Shown here piece by piece: positions 16,956 to 25,826 of a stretch of 64,000 nt of DNA (position 1 is the stretch's first letter; every line of letters begins with the position of its first letter). This stretch comes from Streptomyces albireticuli (GTDB lineage Bacteria > Actinomycetota > Actinomycetes > Streptomycetales > Streptomycetaceae). Both the position numbers and the translations under genes were made by a program. The stretch spans positions 62,001-126,000 of the forward strand of contig NZ_JAJQQS010000010.1 of NCBI RefSeq assembly GCF_021228125.1. The letters run 5' to 3'. The notes beneath the pieces were generated by a model. The model did not search any database, was not told the DNA's origin, and saw only the letters and a program-made list of their open reading frames with translations.

Positions 16956-17309
16956 TCACACAGGCCAGGACGTCGCCAGGACGCGGGCCATCGTGGCGGC
17001 GACGATCTCAGCTGGGGTCTCGATGTCGAAGGACACGTGATAGCCGGGGACCGTCGCGGTACCGGTGACAGAGAGCCTCCAGCCCTCGCCGTCGGTGCCG
17101 GATCGGCCGGTGGGGAACCAGCCGAGGTAGAAGCGGCCGTCCTTGCTGCCGATATGAACATCGCTGCGGTCGTCCACGATGAGATTGAATTCCTCGGCCC
17201 CGAATTGGTCGGTCACCAGGGCCGGCTGCCCGGGGCCCAGCCTCCACCGGCGCAGTCGCAGTGCCTCAACAGTCGTTGAGAACCCGGGACGGGCTACATC
17301 CACGGTCAC
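16956..17309 (-). CDS. Short single-repeat DUF317-like protein
   Basis: 117 residues from GTG 17309 with AGAGGGG upstream. FYLGWFPTGRSG, then WRLSVTGTATVPGYHVSFDI and a helical end EIVAATMARVLATSW correspond to one DUF317 repeat, half the length of the neighbouring members. It may be a natural half-length version or a truncated copy. The sequence between here and 17467 holds nothing I can identify. Confidence 0.7.
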   Translation of the reverse strand: MTVDVARPGFSTTVEALRLRRWRLGPGQPALVTDQFGAEEFNLIVDDRSDVHIGSKDGRFYLGWFPTGRSGTDGEGWRLSVTGTATVPGYHVSFDIETPAEIVAATMARVLATSWPV

Positions 17310-17467
17310 GGAGCGATCCCCTCTCTGACCTGGGGTTTTCCAGGAGGCGTCTACGTTGACATGCCGTAGAAGTGTTGGCCAGCCCTTTCGGGATCTTCTC
17401 CGTCTGCCCGAGGCGAACTGCTATTAGCCGCGGGCCACCCCTAACCTCAGAAGCCCTCCGGATCTCA

Positions 17468-18034
17468 CTATCGCGGTGCGCACCGACCCGCAATGCGTCG
17501 TCGCCAGCGAGCCGGAACTCTGGGCAGCTGAGGCATTAGTGACGGTTCGAACGCGGCGGGTGGGAGCACCCGCAATTCGCGGGGCCTGGGACACCGCGCC
17601 GCGGGCGGGCGCGGCTCTGGGTGGGCCAGTGGGAACATCAACGGGGCCACCGCGTGCCGGGGCCCGCGATGACCGTGCTGGTGAGGCTGTGCGGTAAGGA
17701 AGGCGGCGTCTTCGTCGTGGCGCCGCTGCAGCCGGTCTCGTACGCACGGGGCCAGGACGGTGCCCTCGGCGAGGTACCTCTCCAGGCGGTTGACTTGGTC
17801 CAGAAGCTTGTCGAGGTTTTCTGAGGTGAGGGCGACGTTGCGACACTTGAGCGGCTGGCAGTCGGGCAGCGAGGGCACGCCCTCGCGTGAGCGGCGGCAC
17901 AGAGCGCGGTCGGGGTTGTCCACGCAAGCGACGAAGGCGCCCGGGTAGACGCGCGGATCATTGTGGCGCATGTATCGTTCAAGGCGCTTGCGGTCAGGAG
18001 TGACCTTGCCCGGGAATTCGACCTCACGTTCCAT
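17468..18034 (-). pseudogene. C-terminal remnant of a tyrosine-recombinase family protein
   Basis: The N-terminal ~115 residues (ACVDNPDRALCRRSREGVPS, PDCQPLKCRNVALTSENLD, LERYLAEGTVLAP) match in layout the tail of the 696-residue recombinase at 53246-55336, where CVYKPDKALCRRDTTTKTP is followed by DCVSTCANIARTDHQAEQLR. The catalytic domain is absent: upstream of ATG 18034 the frame meets a stop after about nine codons. The remaining ~70 residues are Arg/Pro-rich read-through. This is the scar of a second integrase module. Confidence 0.6.
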
Positions 18035-18156
18035 CGAGGCGCGGCGGCCCTCGCGTGAGACTCACGCCCCACCGGCATCAGGCTCCCGCAGCTGAGTCTT
18101 CGGGAGCCTGTGGCATTCCCGGCTGCACTGTCAGTGCTGCGGTGGAGGATGGGCAT

Positions 18157-18687
18157 GTGACGGATACATCTTCGACACCAGAGGCCGAGCCGCCTCCGAA
18201 TCCCGACCACGCCTGGAAAGCCCTGGCTCTGGTCATCGACTGGATCAAACACGCCGAGACGAAGGCCGGCGCCACGCTGGCCGCCACGGGAGTCACCGGT
18301 GGTGTGCTCTACAACCTCACCAAAGACGTGGAAACTCCCTCGACCTGGCTGATCGCCAGTGCCGCCGTCTGCGCGCTCGCGGTGCTAGGAGCGGGACTCT
18401 GCGCCAGCCTTGTGCTCTGGCCCCGCCTGAAGATGAAGGAAGACCCGACCAGCCTTCTCTACTTCCACCACATAGCCCGCGGGCATATCGCCAGCAGCAC
18501 CTACGCCACCTCGTTGGTCGCCCTGACCAAGGACGCAGAAGCCCTCGTCACCGAGATCGCCAGCCAGAGCTGGGCGAACTCCAAGGTGGCCCACGACAAG
18601 TACATGTGGGGCGGTTGGGCCATCCGCCTGCTGCTGATCGCCTTCATGGCCCTTGCCGTAGCTGCCGGTTTCCGTGTGATCGACTAG
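18157..18687 (+). CDS. pycTM: Pycsar effector, PycTM-type membrane protein
   Basis: 176 residues from GTG 18157, with GGAGG 8 bases upstream. It has the layout of Pycsar effector (DUF5706-type) proteins: an N-terminal helix WIKHAETKAGATLAATG, hydrophobic segments at about 39-54 and 63-87, a central SLLYFHHIARG motif, a soluble part with SWANSKVAHDKY, and a last transmembrane helix at about 154-172. In Pycsar, a cyclic pyrimidine nucleotide made on phage infection activates this protein to damage the inner membrane, causing abortive infection. The cyclase gene follows after 15 bases. Confidence 0.85.
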   Translation: MTDTSSTPEAEPPPNPDHAWKALALVIDWIKHAETKAGATLAATGVTGGVLYNLTKDVETPSTWLIASAAVCALAVLGAGLCASLVLWPRLKMKEDPTSLLYFHHIARGHIASSTYATSLVALTKDAEALVTEIASQSWANSKVAHDKYMWGGWAIRLLLIAFMALAVAAGFRVID

Positions 18688-18702
18688 CCCCGAGAAGGAA
18701 CT

Positions 18703-19431
18703 TTGGACAGCAACCACAAGCCGTACGATCATGTCGCGAGCGCCCACCGGATCAAGGAATATCTGACCGGAACCCAGGGCACGTATGAAGAGGTCAAAGA
18801 GCTGCCCGATCGGGACAAGCTCACTTTTACCAACGGCTTCTACGCTTACTGCTCGGCGATCTTCGTCGACATCCGCGGCTCCTCCCAGCTCCCTAGCCAG
18901 TACAAGCGCCCCCGGCTCGCACGGATCTACCGGGCATATCTTTCCGAGCTGGTCGCGATTTTCAACGGCGACACCAACGCCCGAGAGATCAACATCGCTG
19001 GAGACGCGGCTTGGGCGGTCATCAACACCCCCTTCAAGGCCGACATCAACAGCGTCTTCAGCCTGGGTGCGCAAGCCAACTCGATGGCCAAGGTCCTGAA
19101 TTACGAGATGGCCAAGGCGTCGTACGGCTATCCGATCAAGATCGGCATTGGAATGTCGTACGGCCGGGCACTCATGATCAAGGCGGGATATAACGGAAGC
19201 GGGATCAACGACATTGTCTACATGGGGGATGTTGTCAACGAGGCAGCGAAGCTCGCCAACTACGGCAACAGTCGCCCAGGCGTGTCCGCGCTCGTGACGT
19301 CGTCCCTCTTCCACTCCAATCTGAATGAGCACAACCAGGGTCTGCTTCGGTACGACAGCGATCGCCAGTGTTACACCGGGAACGTGGTCAATACGGCGAT
19401 GGAAGAGTGGTTCAAGGAGAACTGCAACTAG
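18703..19431 (+). CDS. pycC: Pycsar nucleotide (pyrimidine) cyclase PycC
   Basis: 242 residues from TTG 18703 with GAAGGA upstream. This is a single class III cyclase domain: FVDIRGSSQL holds metal-binding Asp56, INIAGDAAWAV the second Asp (101), and MGDVVNEAAKLAN the transition-state Asn179, with Lys183 where adenylyl cyclases have Arg. The pairing with a PycTM effector identifies it as a Pycsar cyclase, which makes cUMP or cCMP rather than cAMP. Which base it uses cannot be told by eye. It is followed by a terminator at 19562. Confidence 0.85.
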   Translation: MDSNHKPYDHVASAHRIKEYLTGTQGTYEEVKELPDRDKLTFTNGFYAYCSAIFVDIRGSSQLPSQYKRPRLARIYRAYLSELVAIFNGDTNAREINIAGDAAWAVINTPFKADINSVFSLGAQANSMAKVLNYEMAKASYGYPIKIGIGMSYGRALMIKAGYNGSGINDIVYMGDVVNEAAKLANYGNSRPGVSALVTSSLFHSNLNEHNQGLLRYDSDRQCYTGNVVNTAMEEWFKENCN

Positions 19432-19561
19432 CCCGAGCGGGGGGGGCACCTCGGCGCAGGCTCACGTGTACGGGCTGAGGCTGGACACAAAGACCCGTAC
19501 ACGTCCGGGCTGAGGGCGAGGAAGGTCCGCTGGCCGAACGCGATCGTCGGCAGGGCATGCG

Positions 19562-19596
19562 AAGGCCCCCGGAATCGTGCGGATTCCAGGGGCCTT
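19562..19596. terminator. Bidirectional terminator between pycC and the surface protein gene
   Basis: AAGGCCCCCGGAATC (19562-19576) pairs with GATTCCAGGGGCCTT (19582-19596) with one mismatch. It lies between two convergent genes and can serve both. The preceding 130 bases contain no gene. Confidence 0.75.
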
Positions 19597-19618
19597 GTCA
19601 GCGGTTGATCAGGTTGTG

Positions 19619-20677
19619 TCAGCTCTCAACAGGGTGTTCGTCGCTCTCGTCGTCCGTACGGCGTCGGCGCACGGCGATGACCGCTCCTCCGCCGGCAGCG
19701 AGCAGGAGGCCGGCGGCGCCGAGAAGCCACGGGGTGGCGTCGGCGCCGGTGTGGGCGAGCGAGCCCTCGGGCTCGGGCTCGGGCGGCACGGTGCTCGAGG
19801 TGGTCTCGTCTGTGGTCGGGGTACGGGAGGCGGACGGGGAAGGGGCGGTCCTGGTTTCGGACGGCTTGTCCGGCGTCGGCTTGTCCGAAGGCTTCGCCGG
19901 GGTGGTCGTGTCCGGTGAGGCGGGCGGGGTGGTGGGCGGTTTGGTCGGCCGGTCGTTCGCCGTGTTGGTGAGGGTGACGGCGACCGTCGCGCCGGGCTTG
20001 GCGGTGATCTTCACCGGCTTGGCGTCCAGTGTGTAGCCGGCGGGGGCCTTGGTCTCCGTGGCGGTGTATTCGGTGCCGGTGCGGGAGGAGACGGGGAGCT
20101 TGACCGAGGCCGTGCCGTCCTTGCCGGTGGTCAGGGTGACTGAGTCGCCCTTGCCGGTCGGCGTGATGTTGATGACGGCACCGGCCAGTGGCTTGCCATT
20201 GGCCTTGTCGGTCTTCTTGACGGTCATGTCGGCGGGCTTGAACGGGTCGATGATCGTCAGTGGCGAATCCAGGCCGGCGGTGACGATGACGTCCTGGTCG
20301 GGCACGAGGTCGTGGAGGGAACTCCCGGTGGAAGTCTCCTTGAGGCGGTACACGCCCGGGGTGACGCCTTCGAAGCGCAGGATTCCTTCGCTGTTGGTCT
20401 TTCCCTGGAGGGCCTTCGTTCCGTTGATGGTGTCGAGGAGGCTGAACTGGGCGCCTTCCAGGACGGCTCCGCTGGGGTCCTTCTTGGTGATCTGGACACC
20501 ACCAGCCTGGGCCTCCGGCATGCTTCGCGCGGAAGCGGATGTGGTCGGGGTGGGCTCGGGGGCGTTGGCCGAGGCGGTCGGGGCCCAGGCCAGGGTGCCG
20601 GTGACAGCAGCGGCAACGGTGAGGGCCGCGGCAGGGAGATGGCGGACGGAATGGGTGTGCAAGTAGGACTTCTCCAT
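19619..20677 (-). CDS. Sortase-anchored SpaA-like surface protein
   Basis: 352 residues from ATG 20677. A signal peptide (about 1-38, ending SANA) leads to two prealbumin/SpaA-like beta domains: ITKKDPSGAVLEGAQFSLLD (about 63-82) onward, and TVKKTDKANGKPLAGAVINI (152-171) onward. A Pro/Thr-rich wall-spanning stalk (241-305) follows, then LAHTG (307-311), a transmembrane helix and an Arg-rich tail. LAxTG is the motif used by class E sortases of Streptomyces. No sortase is in view, so a chromosomal one must act. It may be a surface adhesin or scaffold in mycelial contact. Confidence 0.88.
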   Translation of the reverse strand: MEKSYLHTHSVRHLPAAALTVAAAVTGTLAWAPTASANAPEPTPTTSASARSMPEAQAGGVQITKKDPSGAVLEGAQFSLLDTINGTKALQGKTNSEGILRFEGVTPGVYRLKETSTGSSLHDLVPDQDVIVTAGLDSPLTIIDPFKPADMTVKKTDKANGKPLAGAVINITPTGKGDSVTLTTGKDGTASVKLPVSSRTGTEYTATETKAPAGYTLDAKPVKITAKPGATVAVTLTNTANDRPTKPPTTPPASPDTTTPAKPSDKPTPDKPSETRTAPSPSASRTPTTDETTSSTVPPEPEPEGSLAHTGADATPWLLGAAGLLLAAGGGAVIAVRRRRTDDESDEHPVES

Positions 20678-20711
20678 GGAAGGGGCAGAGCTGCCCGTGG
20701 GGTGAGGGTGG

Positions 20712-21497
20712 TCAGCGGGCCCGGCTCGGCCCGGGGAGCGCAGGCGGCGTCGCGATCGGTGAGGCGACGGGCGGCTGCTGAGCCGGGGTTGTCGCCGCGA
20801 TGTGGACGTGGCGACGGGTGTGGAAGGGGATGTCCTTCACCGCGCGGCTCAGCGGCTCCGTGGAGATCAGTGACGCGGTGAAGGCCGCGACCAACGAGGT
20901 GGGCGTGCCGTGGGAGAACCGTGCGCGCCAGTGGGGCTCGCTCGGGTATCCGCCCCAGACCCTCCAGGTCGGCGAGTCGGTGCTGGTCGCGGCGTAGCGG
21001 TGCTGCACGACGCCGAGAGACTCGGGGTCGCGGAAGAACTGGGCGCCGTCGGTCTTGACCTGGTGGCTCCAGCCGCGGGCGAGGAGCAGGGTGTATGCCT
21101 CCTGCGGCGGTGTGTCGTCATCGAACAGCCAGTCGTGGTCGCTGTGGCGGCCTTCGAGGTAGAGGTCGAGCAGTTCGGCGTGGAAGTCGTGGAGCAGTTC
21201 GACGGGGGTGGTGGCGTCGAAGGTGACCTGCCAGGCCGCAGGCCCGAACGGGGCGCGGTTTGCGGTGACGGTCCACTTCCCGTTGCGGGGGCTGTCGGGG
21301 TCGGGGACCAGGCCGGTGAACAACCGCAGGCAGGGGCTGGTGGCGAGGGCTGCCCCTGCGTCGGTCTGGTGCAGGGACCAGTCCTTGGGGAAGGGCCAGA
21401 CCGTACGGAGGTCGGCTGCTCCGGGGCCCGCGAGGTGGCGGGGTATGACCTTCACCTGATGATCCGGGGCGAGGTTGACGAAGGGGTCGGTCGGCAT
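20712..21497 (-). CDS. DUF317 domain protein
   Basis: 261 residues from ATG 21497 (GAGGAC upstream). There are two DUF317 repeats, with VKVIPRHLAGPG and WQVTFDATTPVELLHDFHAE, then WRARFSHGTPTSLVAAFTAS. The Pro/Ala-rich C-terminus is disordered. The gene lies 10 bases after the frameshifted gene at 21508 and is the last of the long minus-strand operon. Function unknown. Confidence 0.85.
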   Translation of the reverse strand: MPTDPFVNLAPDHQVKVIPRHLAGPGAADLRTVWPFPKDWSLHQTDAGAALATSPCLRLFTGLVPDPDSPRNGKWTVTANRAPFGPAAWQVTFDATTPVELLHDFHAELLDLYLEGRHSDHDWLFDDDTPPQEAYTLLLARGWSHQVKTDGAQFFRDPESLGVVQHRYAATSTDSPTWRVWGGYPSEPHWRARFSHGTPTSLVAAFTASLISTEPLSRAVKDIPFHTRRHVHIAATTPAQQPPVASPIATPPALPGPSRAR

Positions 21498-21507
21498 GAG
21501 CAGGTCC

Positions 21508-22107
21508 TCAGCGGCGGCGGGCGGGGCGGCTCCGCCAGGAAATGGGCGGTGGGCTGGCGGCCCGGGCAATCGGTTGGCAGCACTCAGCGGACGTCCGTCT
21601 GCCCGCGGTCGGGTCAGGGAGTACGAGAGGCCGGGCGGCCAGCTGGTGCGGCCGGTGGCCGCCCAGTTGTGGGGGCAAGGGATGTGCGCTGCGGAGCGGA
21701 GACCGTGGCGGTGCCGGGAACCACACCTGCGTGTACTGCTCGATCGCGTGGCGCAGTCCGCGGACGTCGGCTCCCTTCCAGGGTGGTTCGCCGTCGCGGT
21801 GCCAGTCGCGGATGCGCGCGTATCCGTCCTGGCCTGGGCGCACATCGCGGGGGCGACATCCCGTTGGGTGAAGGTGTCGTGGTCGGCGAAGGTGAGGATC
21901 GCGCTGTCGACTACCCCCTGCTCGGGATGGATCGCCTGCAGGCGCAGGCCGTCGTACTGACCCTCGAAGATGGTGGGCGCAAAGTTGATGCGCAGGCGCA
22001 GCAGGGAGCCGGGGGCGGGGGTGGCGTAGTAGGTGTTGCGACGACGGTGCTGTCGTCGAAGGGAAGCCCGAGCTGCTCAGTGAAGAACTGGTGGGCGTGC
22101 AAGGACA
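21508..22107 (-). pseudogene. Hypothetical protein gene with two apparent frameshifts
   Basis: A convincing protein is split over three frames. It starts at GTG 22107 (SLHAHQFFTEQLGLPFDDST) and shifts near 22037-22043 into NTYYATPAPGSLLRLRINF and FEGQYDGLRLQAIHPEQGVV. It shifts again near 21853-21857 (five Gs on the plus strand) into GQDGYARIRDWHRDGEPPWK, ending at 21508. Restoring one C at each site on the coding strand gives a continuous ~200-residue protein. Both repairs add a single base next to a C tract, so a sequencing error is at least as likely as decay. No family recognised. Confidence 0.6.
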
Positions 22108-22140
22108 CGGGGAGGAGCCTTCCGGCAGAGGAGAGGCGGG

Positions 22141-23010
22141 TCAGCGGCGGGGGCCGGCGGCGCGGCTCGCGGGTAGGGCGGCGGGCTGTGAGGTGGTGCT
22201 CCAGCGGGGGACGCTGACCGTGCCCAGCGCCGGTGGGCGGCGGGCAGCGGTGCGTCGTACGTCGAGTGGGGTGGGCGCTGGGGGCGGTGGCGGCGTGAGG
22301 GGGGTGAGCTGGGCGGCCTCGCGCAGGGCGCGGGGCATCGCGTCCTTCCAGCGCGGCACCGGGGCCGGGTCGCAGACCGCGGTGGTGATGGCGGTGACCA
22401 GGTGGACGGGGGTGTGGGAGGAGGCGGTGGCGTACCAGCGGGGTCCGGCCGGTCCGCACCACAGGTGCCAGCGGGCCTCCAGTGTGGTCAGCTCGCGACC
22501 CGGGTCGAGCCGGCCGACGGCGTACTCCAGGCCGGCCATGCCGTCGGCGCTCTTCAGCTCCATGATGTCCCCGCGCGGGCCCTGGAGTTGCCAGCCGCGG
22601 TTGATCAGGGGCACCACGGCGTCGAACGGGGATGCCGGGCCGTGGGCCAGCTCGCGGCCGGTGAGGTAGGCGTCGGGACCGTCGGTATACGCCTGGGCCA
22701 GGGCGGTGGTGAAGGCGGTGACGAACTCGGTGGGCGCTGCGTCGTTGAAGCACACGCCCCAGTGCGGCTGTGCGAAGGCGTCGGCGTAGGCGGAGATCCG
22801 CCACAGACCGTCGTCGTCGCCTTCGGGCAGATAGCCCAGGCGGAGCTTGCCGTCAGGTGAGGAGAGGTAGACGTTGCCGGCCTTGTCGTAACGCGACTTC
22901 CAGCCCAGGGCGAGGAGGGGCTTCAGGGCCGGGTCGCCGGTGAAGGTGCTGCCGGCGAGGTAGCGCGGGGAGACGTGGACGTCCCCGTCGATCTGATCGG
23001 GGTCGGGCAT
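22141..23010 (-). CDS. DUF317 domain protein
   Basis: About 289 residues from ATG 23010 (TTG 23022 also possible). There are two DUF317 repeats: VHVSPRYLAGSTFTGD with WRISAYADAFAQPHWGVCF, then AVVPLINRGWQLQGPRG with WYATASSHTPVHLVTAITTA. The tail is Pro-rich and basic. It lies between the MFS gene and the frameshifted gene on the same strand. Confidence 0.85.
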   Translation of the reverse strand: MPDPDQIDGDVHVSPRYLAGSTFTGDPALKPLLALGWKSRYDKAGNVYLSSPDGKLRLGYLPEGDDDGLWRISAYADAFAQPHWGVCFNDAAPTEFVTAFTTALAQAYTDGPDAYLTGRELAHGPASPFDAVVPLINRGWQLQGPRGDIMELKSADGMAGLEYAVGRLDPGRELTTLEARWHLWCGPAGPRWYATASSHTPVHLVTAITTAVCDPAPVPRWKDAMPRALREAAQLTPLTPPPPPAPTPLDVRRTAARRPPALGTVSVPRWSTTSQPAALPASRAAGPRR

Positions 23011-23059
23011 GAGCACCTGCAAGGGGTGGGGTCGTGGACGCGGAGGGCGGGGCGGCCGG

Positions 23060-24325
23060 TCAACTGCACGGCTGGGCGCCGGACGGCCGGACCTGCGCGG
23101 TGTGCAGCCCGGGAAGGGTCCGCAGCCGGGCGAAGGTGAGGGCGAGCCCGATCGTCTGGACGGCGGCGCAGACGGTGATGACGCTGTTCAGTGCGGGACC
23201 GGGGGTGAGGGCGACCAGGAGCCCGGCGAGTGGGAAGGGCAAGAGGAAGAGCAGGATGGTCAGGCTGAGGGTGGCGCCGAAGACGTCGGGCGGGATGAGG
23301 TGGGAGCGCAGGGTGCGCAGGACCACGGACATGCCGCCTTCGCCGGCCATGAGAACGGCGATCAGGATCAGGTAGGTGGTGTAGGTGTGGGCGGTGGCGA
23401 CCGCCCAGCCAGCGCCGGTGACCACCGCGGCGGAGGTGGCGCCCACAACCCACAGTCCGTACCGGTCGATCGCCTTCCGGCACACAGCGAGGGCGATCAG
23501 GGAGGCGAGGGCGGCGGCCGACCAGATCAGGCCGACGGAGGCGCTGGAGTGCCCCAGGTGCTGGACCACGATGACCGGGGCGGCGGCCTGGACCAGGCCG
23601 ATCCCCAGGTTCGCCAGCGTCATGCCCGTCACCAGCCAGGCCAACGCGGGCAGGGACCGCAAGGTTTCCCACCCGGTGCGCAGCCCCTTCATCACCGGAA
23701 CCGGTTCCTCGCCAGCGTGCTGGGGCTGGCGTGGGGTGAGGGCGGCTCCGGTTAGGGAGAAGCAGGCGAGGGTGGCCAGCATGCCGGAGGCGCCGGTGTG
23801 CTGGAGCAGCACGCCGGCGAGCGCGGGTCCAGCCAGGGTGGCGACCTGGTCGATGCCGAGGAGTACCGTCTGCACGCGGTGTGCGTGCTGGCCGGCTTGG
23901 CGGCTGGCGGCGGCTCCTGCGGTCTCGGCCGCGATGTAGCTGAACTCGGTGAGTACGCCGGTGCTGGCGGCCAGCAGCATGACCGTGGCCGTCGCTTCCG
24001 GCCCTGCGGAACGGGCGGGGAGCATCAGGGCGGCAGCCAGTACCACGAGGGCTCGGGCCACCGAGGCGTACCGCAGGACGCGCGTGGTGCCGTAGCGGTC
24101 GACCATCGCGCCGGCGAGGGCGAACGCCGAGAGGCGGGGAATCCACTCCAGGGCGAACGCCAGCCCAGTGAGCGCGGCCGAGTCGGTGGTGGCCAGCACG
24201 AGCAGGGGAATGCCGTACGTCGTCATCGCGAAGGCGCCGGCGTCGGCGGTGCGCGGCAGGTAGATGCCGCGCACGACGCCGTGGACCGGGCGGCGGGCAT
24301 GCCGCGGTCGGAGGCCAGAGCTCAA
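23060..24325 (-). CDS. MFS transporter
   Basis: About 421 residues from TTG 24325, which overlaps the stop of the upstream regulator (TTGA) and has GGAG upstream. Twelve hydrophobic segments are recognisable; the loop 2-3 motif AGAMVDRYGTTRVLRYA is MFS motif A-like, and ITKxx-type loops are absent. This resembles the MFS group of exporters related to enterobactin exporter EntS. The substrate is unknown. Two regulators are encoded just upstream in the same operon. Confidence 0.85.
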   Translation of the reverse strand: MSSGLRPRHARRPVHGVVRGIYLPRTADAGAFAMTTYGIPLLVLATTDSAALTGLAFALEWIPRLSAFALAGAMVDRYGTTRVLRYASVARALVVLAAALMLPARSAGPEATATVMLLAASTGVLTEFSYIAAETAGAAASRQAGQHAHRVQTVLLGIDQVATLAGPALAGVLLQHTGASGMLATLACFSLTGAALTPRQPQHAGEEPVPVMKGLRTGWETLRSLPALAWLVTGMTLANLGIGLVQAAAPVIVVQHLGHSSASVGLIWSAAALASLIALAVCRKAIDRYGLWVVGATSAAVVTGAGWAVATAHTYTTYLILIAVLMAGEGGMSVVLRTLRSHLIPPDVFGATLSLTILLFLLPFPLAGLLVALTPGPALNSVITVCAAVQTIGLALTFARLRTLPGLHTAQVRPSGAQPCS

Positions 24326-24900
24326 CGGCTGCGCTCCGCCTCGGCCGGTGCGACGGTTGACCGGCGGATGGGGGCGAGGACGGACGGGTTCGTACGGATC
24401 CACTCAGCGACTGCGGTCCACGGCCGGTGCAGGCTGATCAACGCATCCGCGTCGGGAAGCAGCCCGGCGTCCCCAGCCTGCCGCACCTGGTGCGGATCGA
24501 CGGTCTCCCCGGCCACCAGGCCCAGGACCGCCTCGCGGTGCAGCAGCGCGAGGGTCTGCTGGACGCGGGTGACGAAGTCGCTGGCCGGTACGGGGAACTG
24601 CTGGGTACGAGCCCAGCGGGCAACCGTGTCGTATACGTCGGCCAGGTCGGCGCCGCGGCCGGTGAGCCGGTGGCAGGGCCCATTTCGGTGTCCGGCGCGG
24701 ATGAGCTGGTGGGCACGTCCGATGCCCAGCGCGTGACGGATCTGGTGGCGCGTGAGGTCGGCGAAGGTGCGCCCGAGCATGCGGCGGTTGACGGGCCCGT
24801 TGTCGTCGATCTCGGTGACCAGCCGGATCAGGCCCGGATGGGACAGCACTGTGACGGCGCGGGTCACCTGTGCAGCGGTGAGCGTTGAGGTGGTGCTCAT
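24322..24900 (-). CDS. Winged-helix-like regulator
   Basis: 192 residues from ATG 24900, with 4-nt overlaps both with the HxlR gene before it and with the MFS gene after it. VTRAVTVLSHPGLIRLVTEI and then MLGRTFADLTRHQIRHALGI look like an N-terminal winged-helix DNA-binding domain with GRAHQLIRAG as the wing; the C-terminal half is helical. The full overlap with the MFS gene suggests it controls or senses the transported compound. Confidence 0.6.
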   Translation of the reverse strand: MSTTSTLTAAQVTRAVTVLSHPGLIRLVTEIDDNGPVNRRMLGRTFADLTRHQIRHALGIGRAHQLIRAGHRNGPCHRLTGRGADLADVYDTVARWARTQQFPVPASDFVTRVQQTLALLHREAVLGLVAGETVDPHQVRQAGDAGLLPDADALISLHRPWTAVAEWIRTNPSVLAPIRRSTVAPAEAERSR

Positions 24901-25793
24901 CGGCGGTGGACTCCCGCGGACGGGGCCGTGATCGGGCGGGCGGGTACCTGGTGCGAGAAGAGGTCGCCCGGCTGCCACCTGGCTACCGGTCGCTGCGCCG
25001 CCGGGAGTACCGGGGCCGAGGGGGCGGGGGCCGGGAGTGCCGGCACGCGCGACTGGTGAGTGACCCAGGCCCCCGTCCGAACCTGAGAGGGGGCCGGCGC
25101 CTGCCCCCACACCGGGTGGCTGCCGGAGTCGGACAGGGGCCGTCCCCCCGCCCAGGCCGAAAGGGCACGGTAGAGCGGGGCGAGGTCGCGGCCCTGGGCG
25201 GACAGCTGAAAGGCCGATTCGTCGGTGGCCTCGACGAGGCCGTCGTCGATGAGCTGACGCAGCGGCGGGTAGACGGCACTGAGGTTGTAGCCCGGCATCG
25301 CGGCGGCGGCAAGCCCTCGGGCGCTGGCGGCACCCCGCGCCTTCAGCGCCCACAGCAGCGGGGTGGCGTGGCGGGGGGTGAGCAGGGTGAGGGAGTCCTC
25401 GATGTTGTCGGCCGCCGCGATGCGTTCGGGCTCGGGTTCGCCGGTCTTCGCATTGGGCACCAGGTTCTTCTCCAGGTGCGTGTTGCCCCAGGCGGCGATC
25501 ACGGTCAGGACGGGCATCAGCTCGGCGCCGCGGGCGGTGAGGCCGTAGGTGACGTGCCGGGGCGCGTATGCGGTGCGCTCGACCAGGCCGGCGTCGGTGA
25601 GCTTGCGGAGCCGGGGGTGGAGCTGGCCGTCGGCGAGCCACGGCAGCTTCGGCTTGATCTCCGCGTACCGCAGCGGCTGGCCGGCGAGCGTCATCAGCGC
25701 CCAGACGCTCCAGCGGGGAGCGAGCATCTCCAGCGCTTCGGTGACACGGGAGAGGTCAGTGAGCGTGGTGCGGGGCAGACCAGTGGTGGCCAA
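24897..25793 (-). CDS. Tandem HxlR-type winged-helix regulator
   Basis: 298 residues from TTG 25793 with GGAG upstream. The first winged helix (about 10-100: LEMLAPRWSVWALMTLAGQP, LRYAEIKPKLPWLADGQLHP) is clearly HxlR/MarR-like. A second, similar unit (about 130-215: LTPRHATPLLWALKARGAAS, YNLSAVYPPLRQLIDDGLVE) makes the protein an internal duplication. The Pro-rich C-terminus is disordered. Two fused HxlR domains could bind a palindrome as a monomer. It overlaps the next regulator gene by 4 nt. Confidence 0.72.
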   Translation of the reverse strand: MATTGLPRTTLTDLSRVTEALEMLAPRWSVWALMTLAGQPLRYAEIKPKLPWLADGQLHPRLRKLTDAGLVERTAYAPRHVTYGLTARGAELMPVLTVIAAWGNTHLEKNLVPNAKTGEPEPERIAAADNIEDSLTLLTPRHATPLLWALKARGAASARGLAAAAMPGYNLSAVYPPLRQLIDDGLVEATDESAFQLSAQGRDLAPLYRALSAWAGGRPLSDSGSHPVWGQAPAPSQVRTGAWVTHQSRVPALPAPAPSAPVLPAAQRPVARWQPGDLFSHQVPARPITAPSAGVHRR

Positions 25794-25826
25794 AGGGGGA
25801 ACTCCTGGAGAAAAGGGGGCTGAGCG

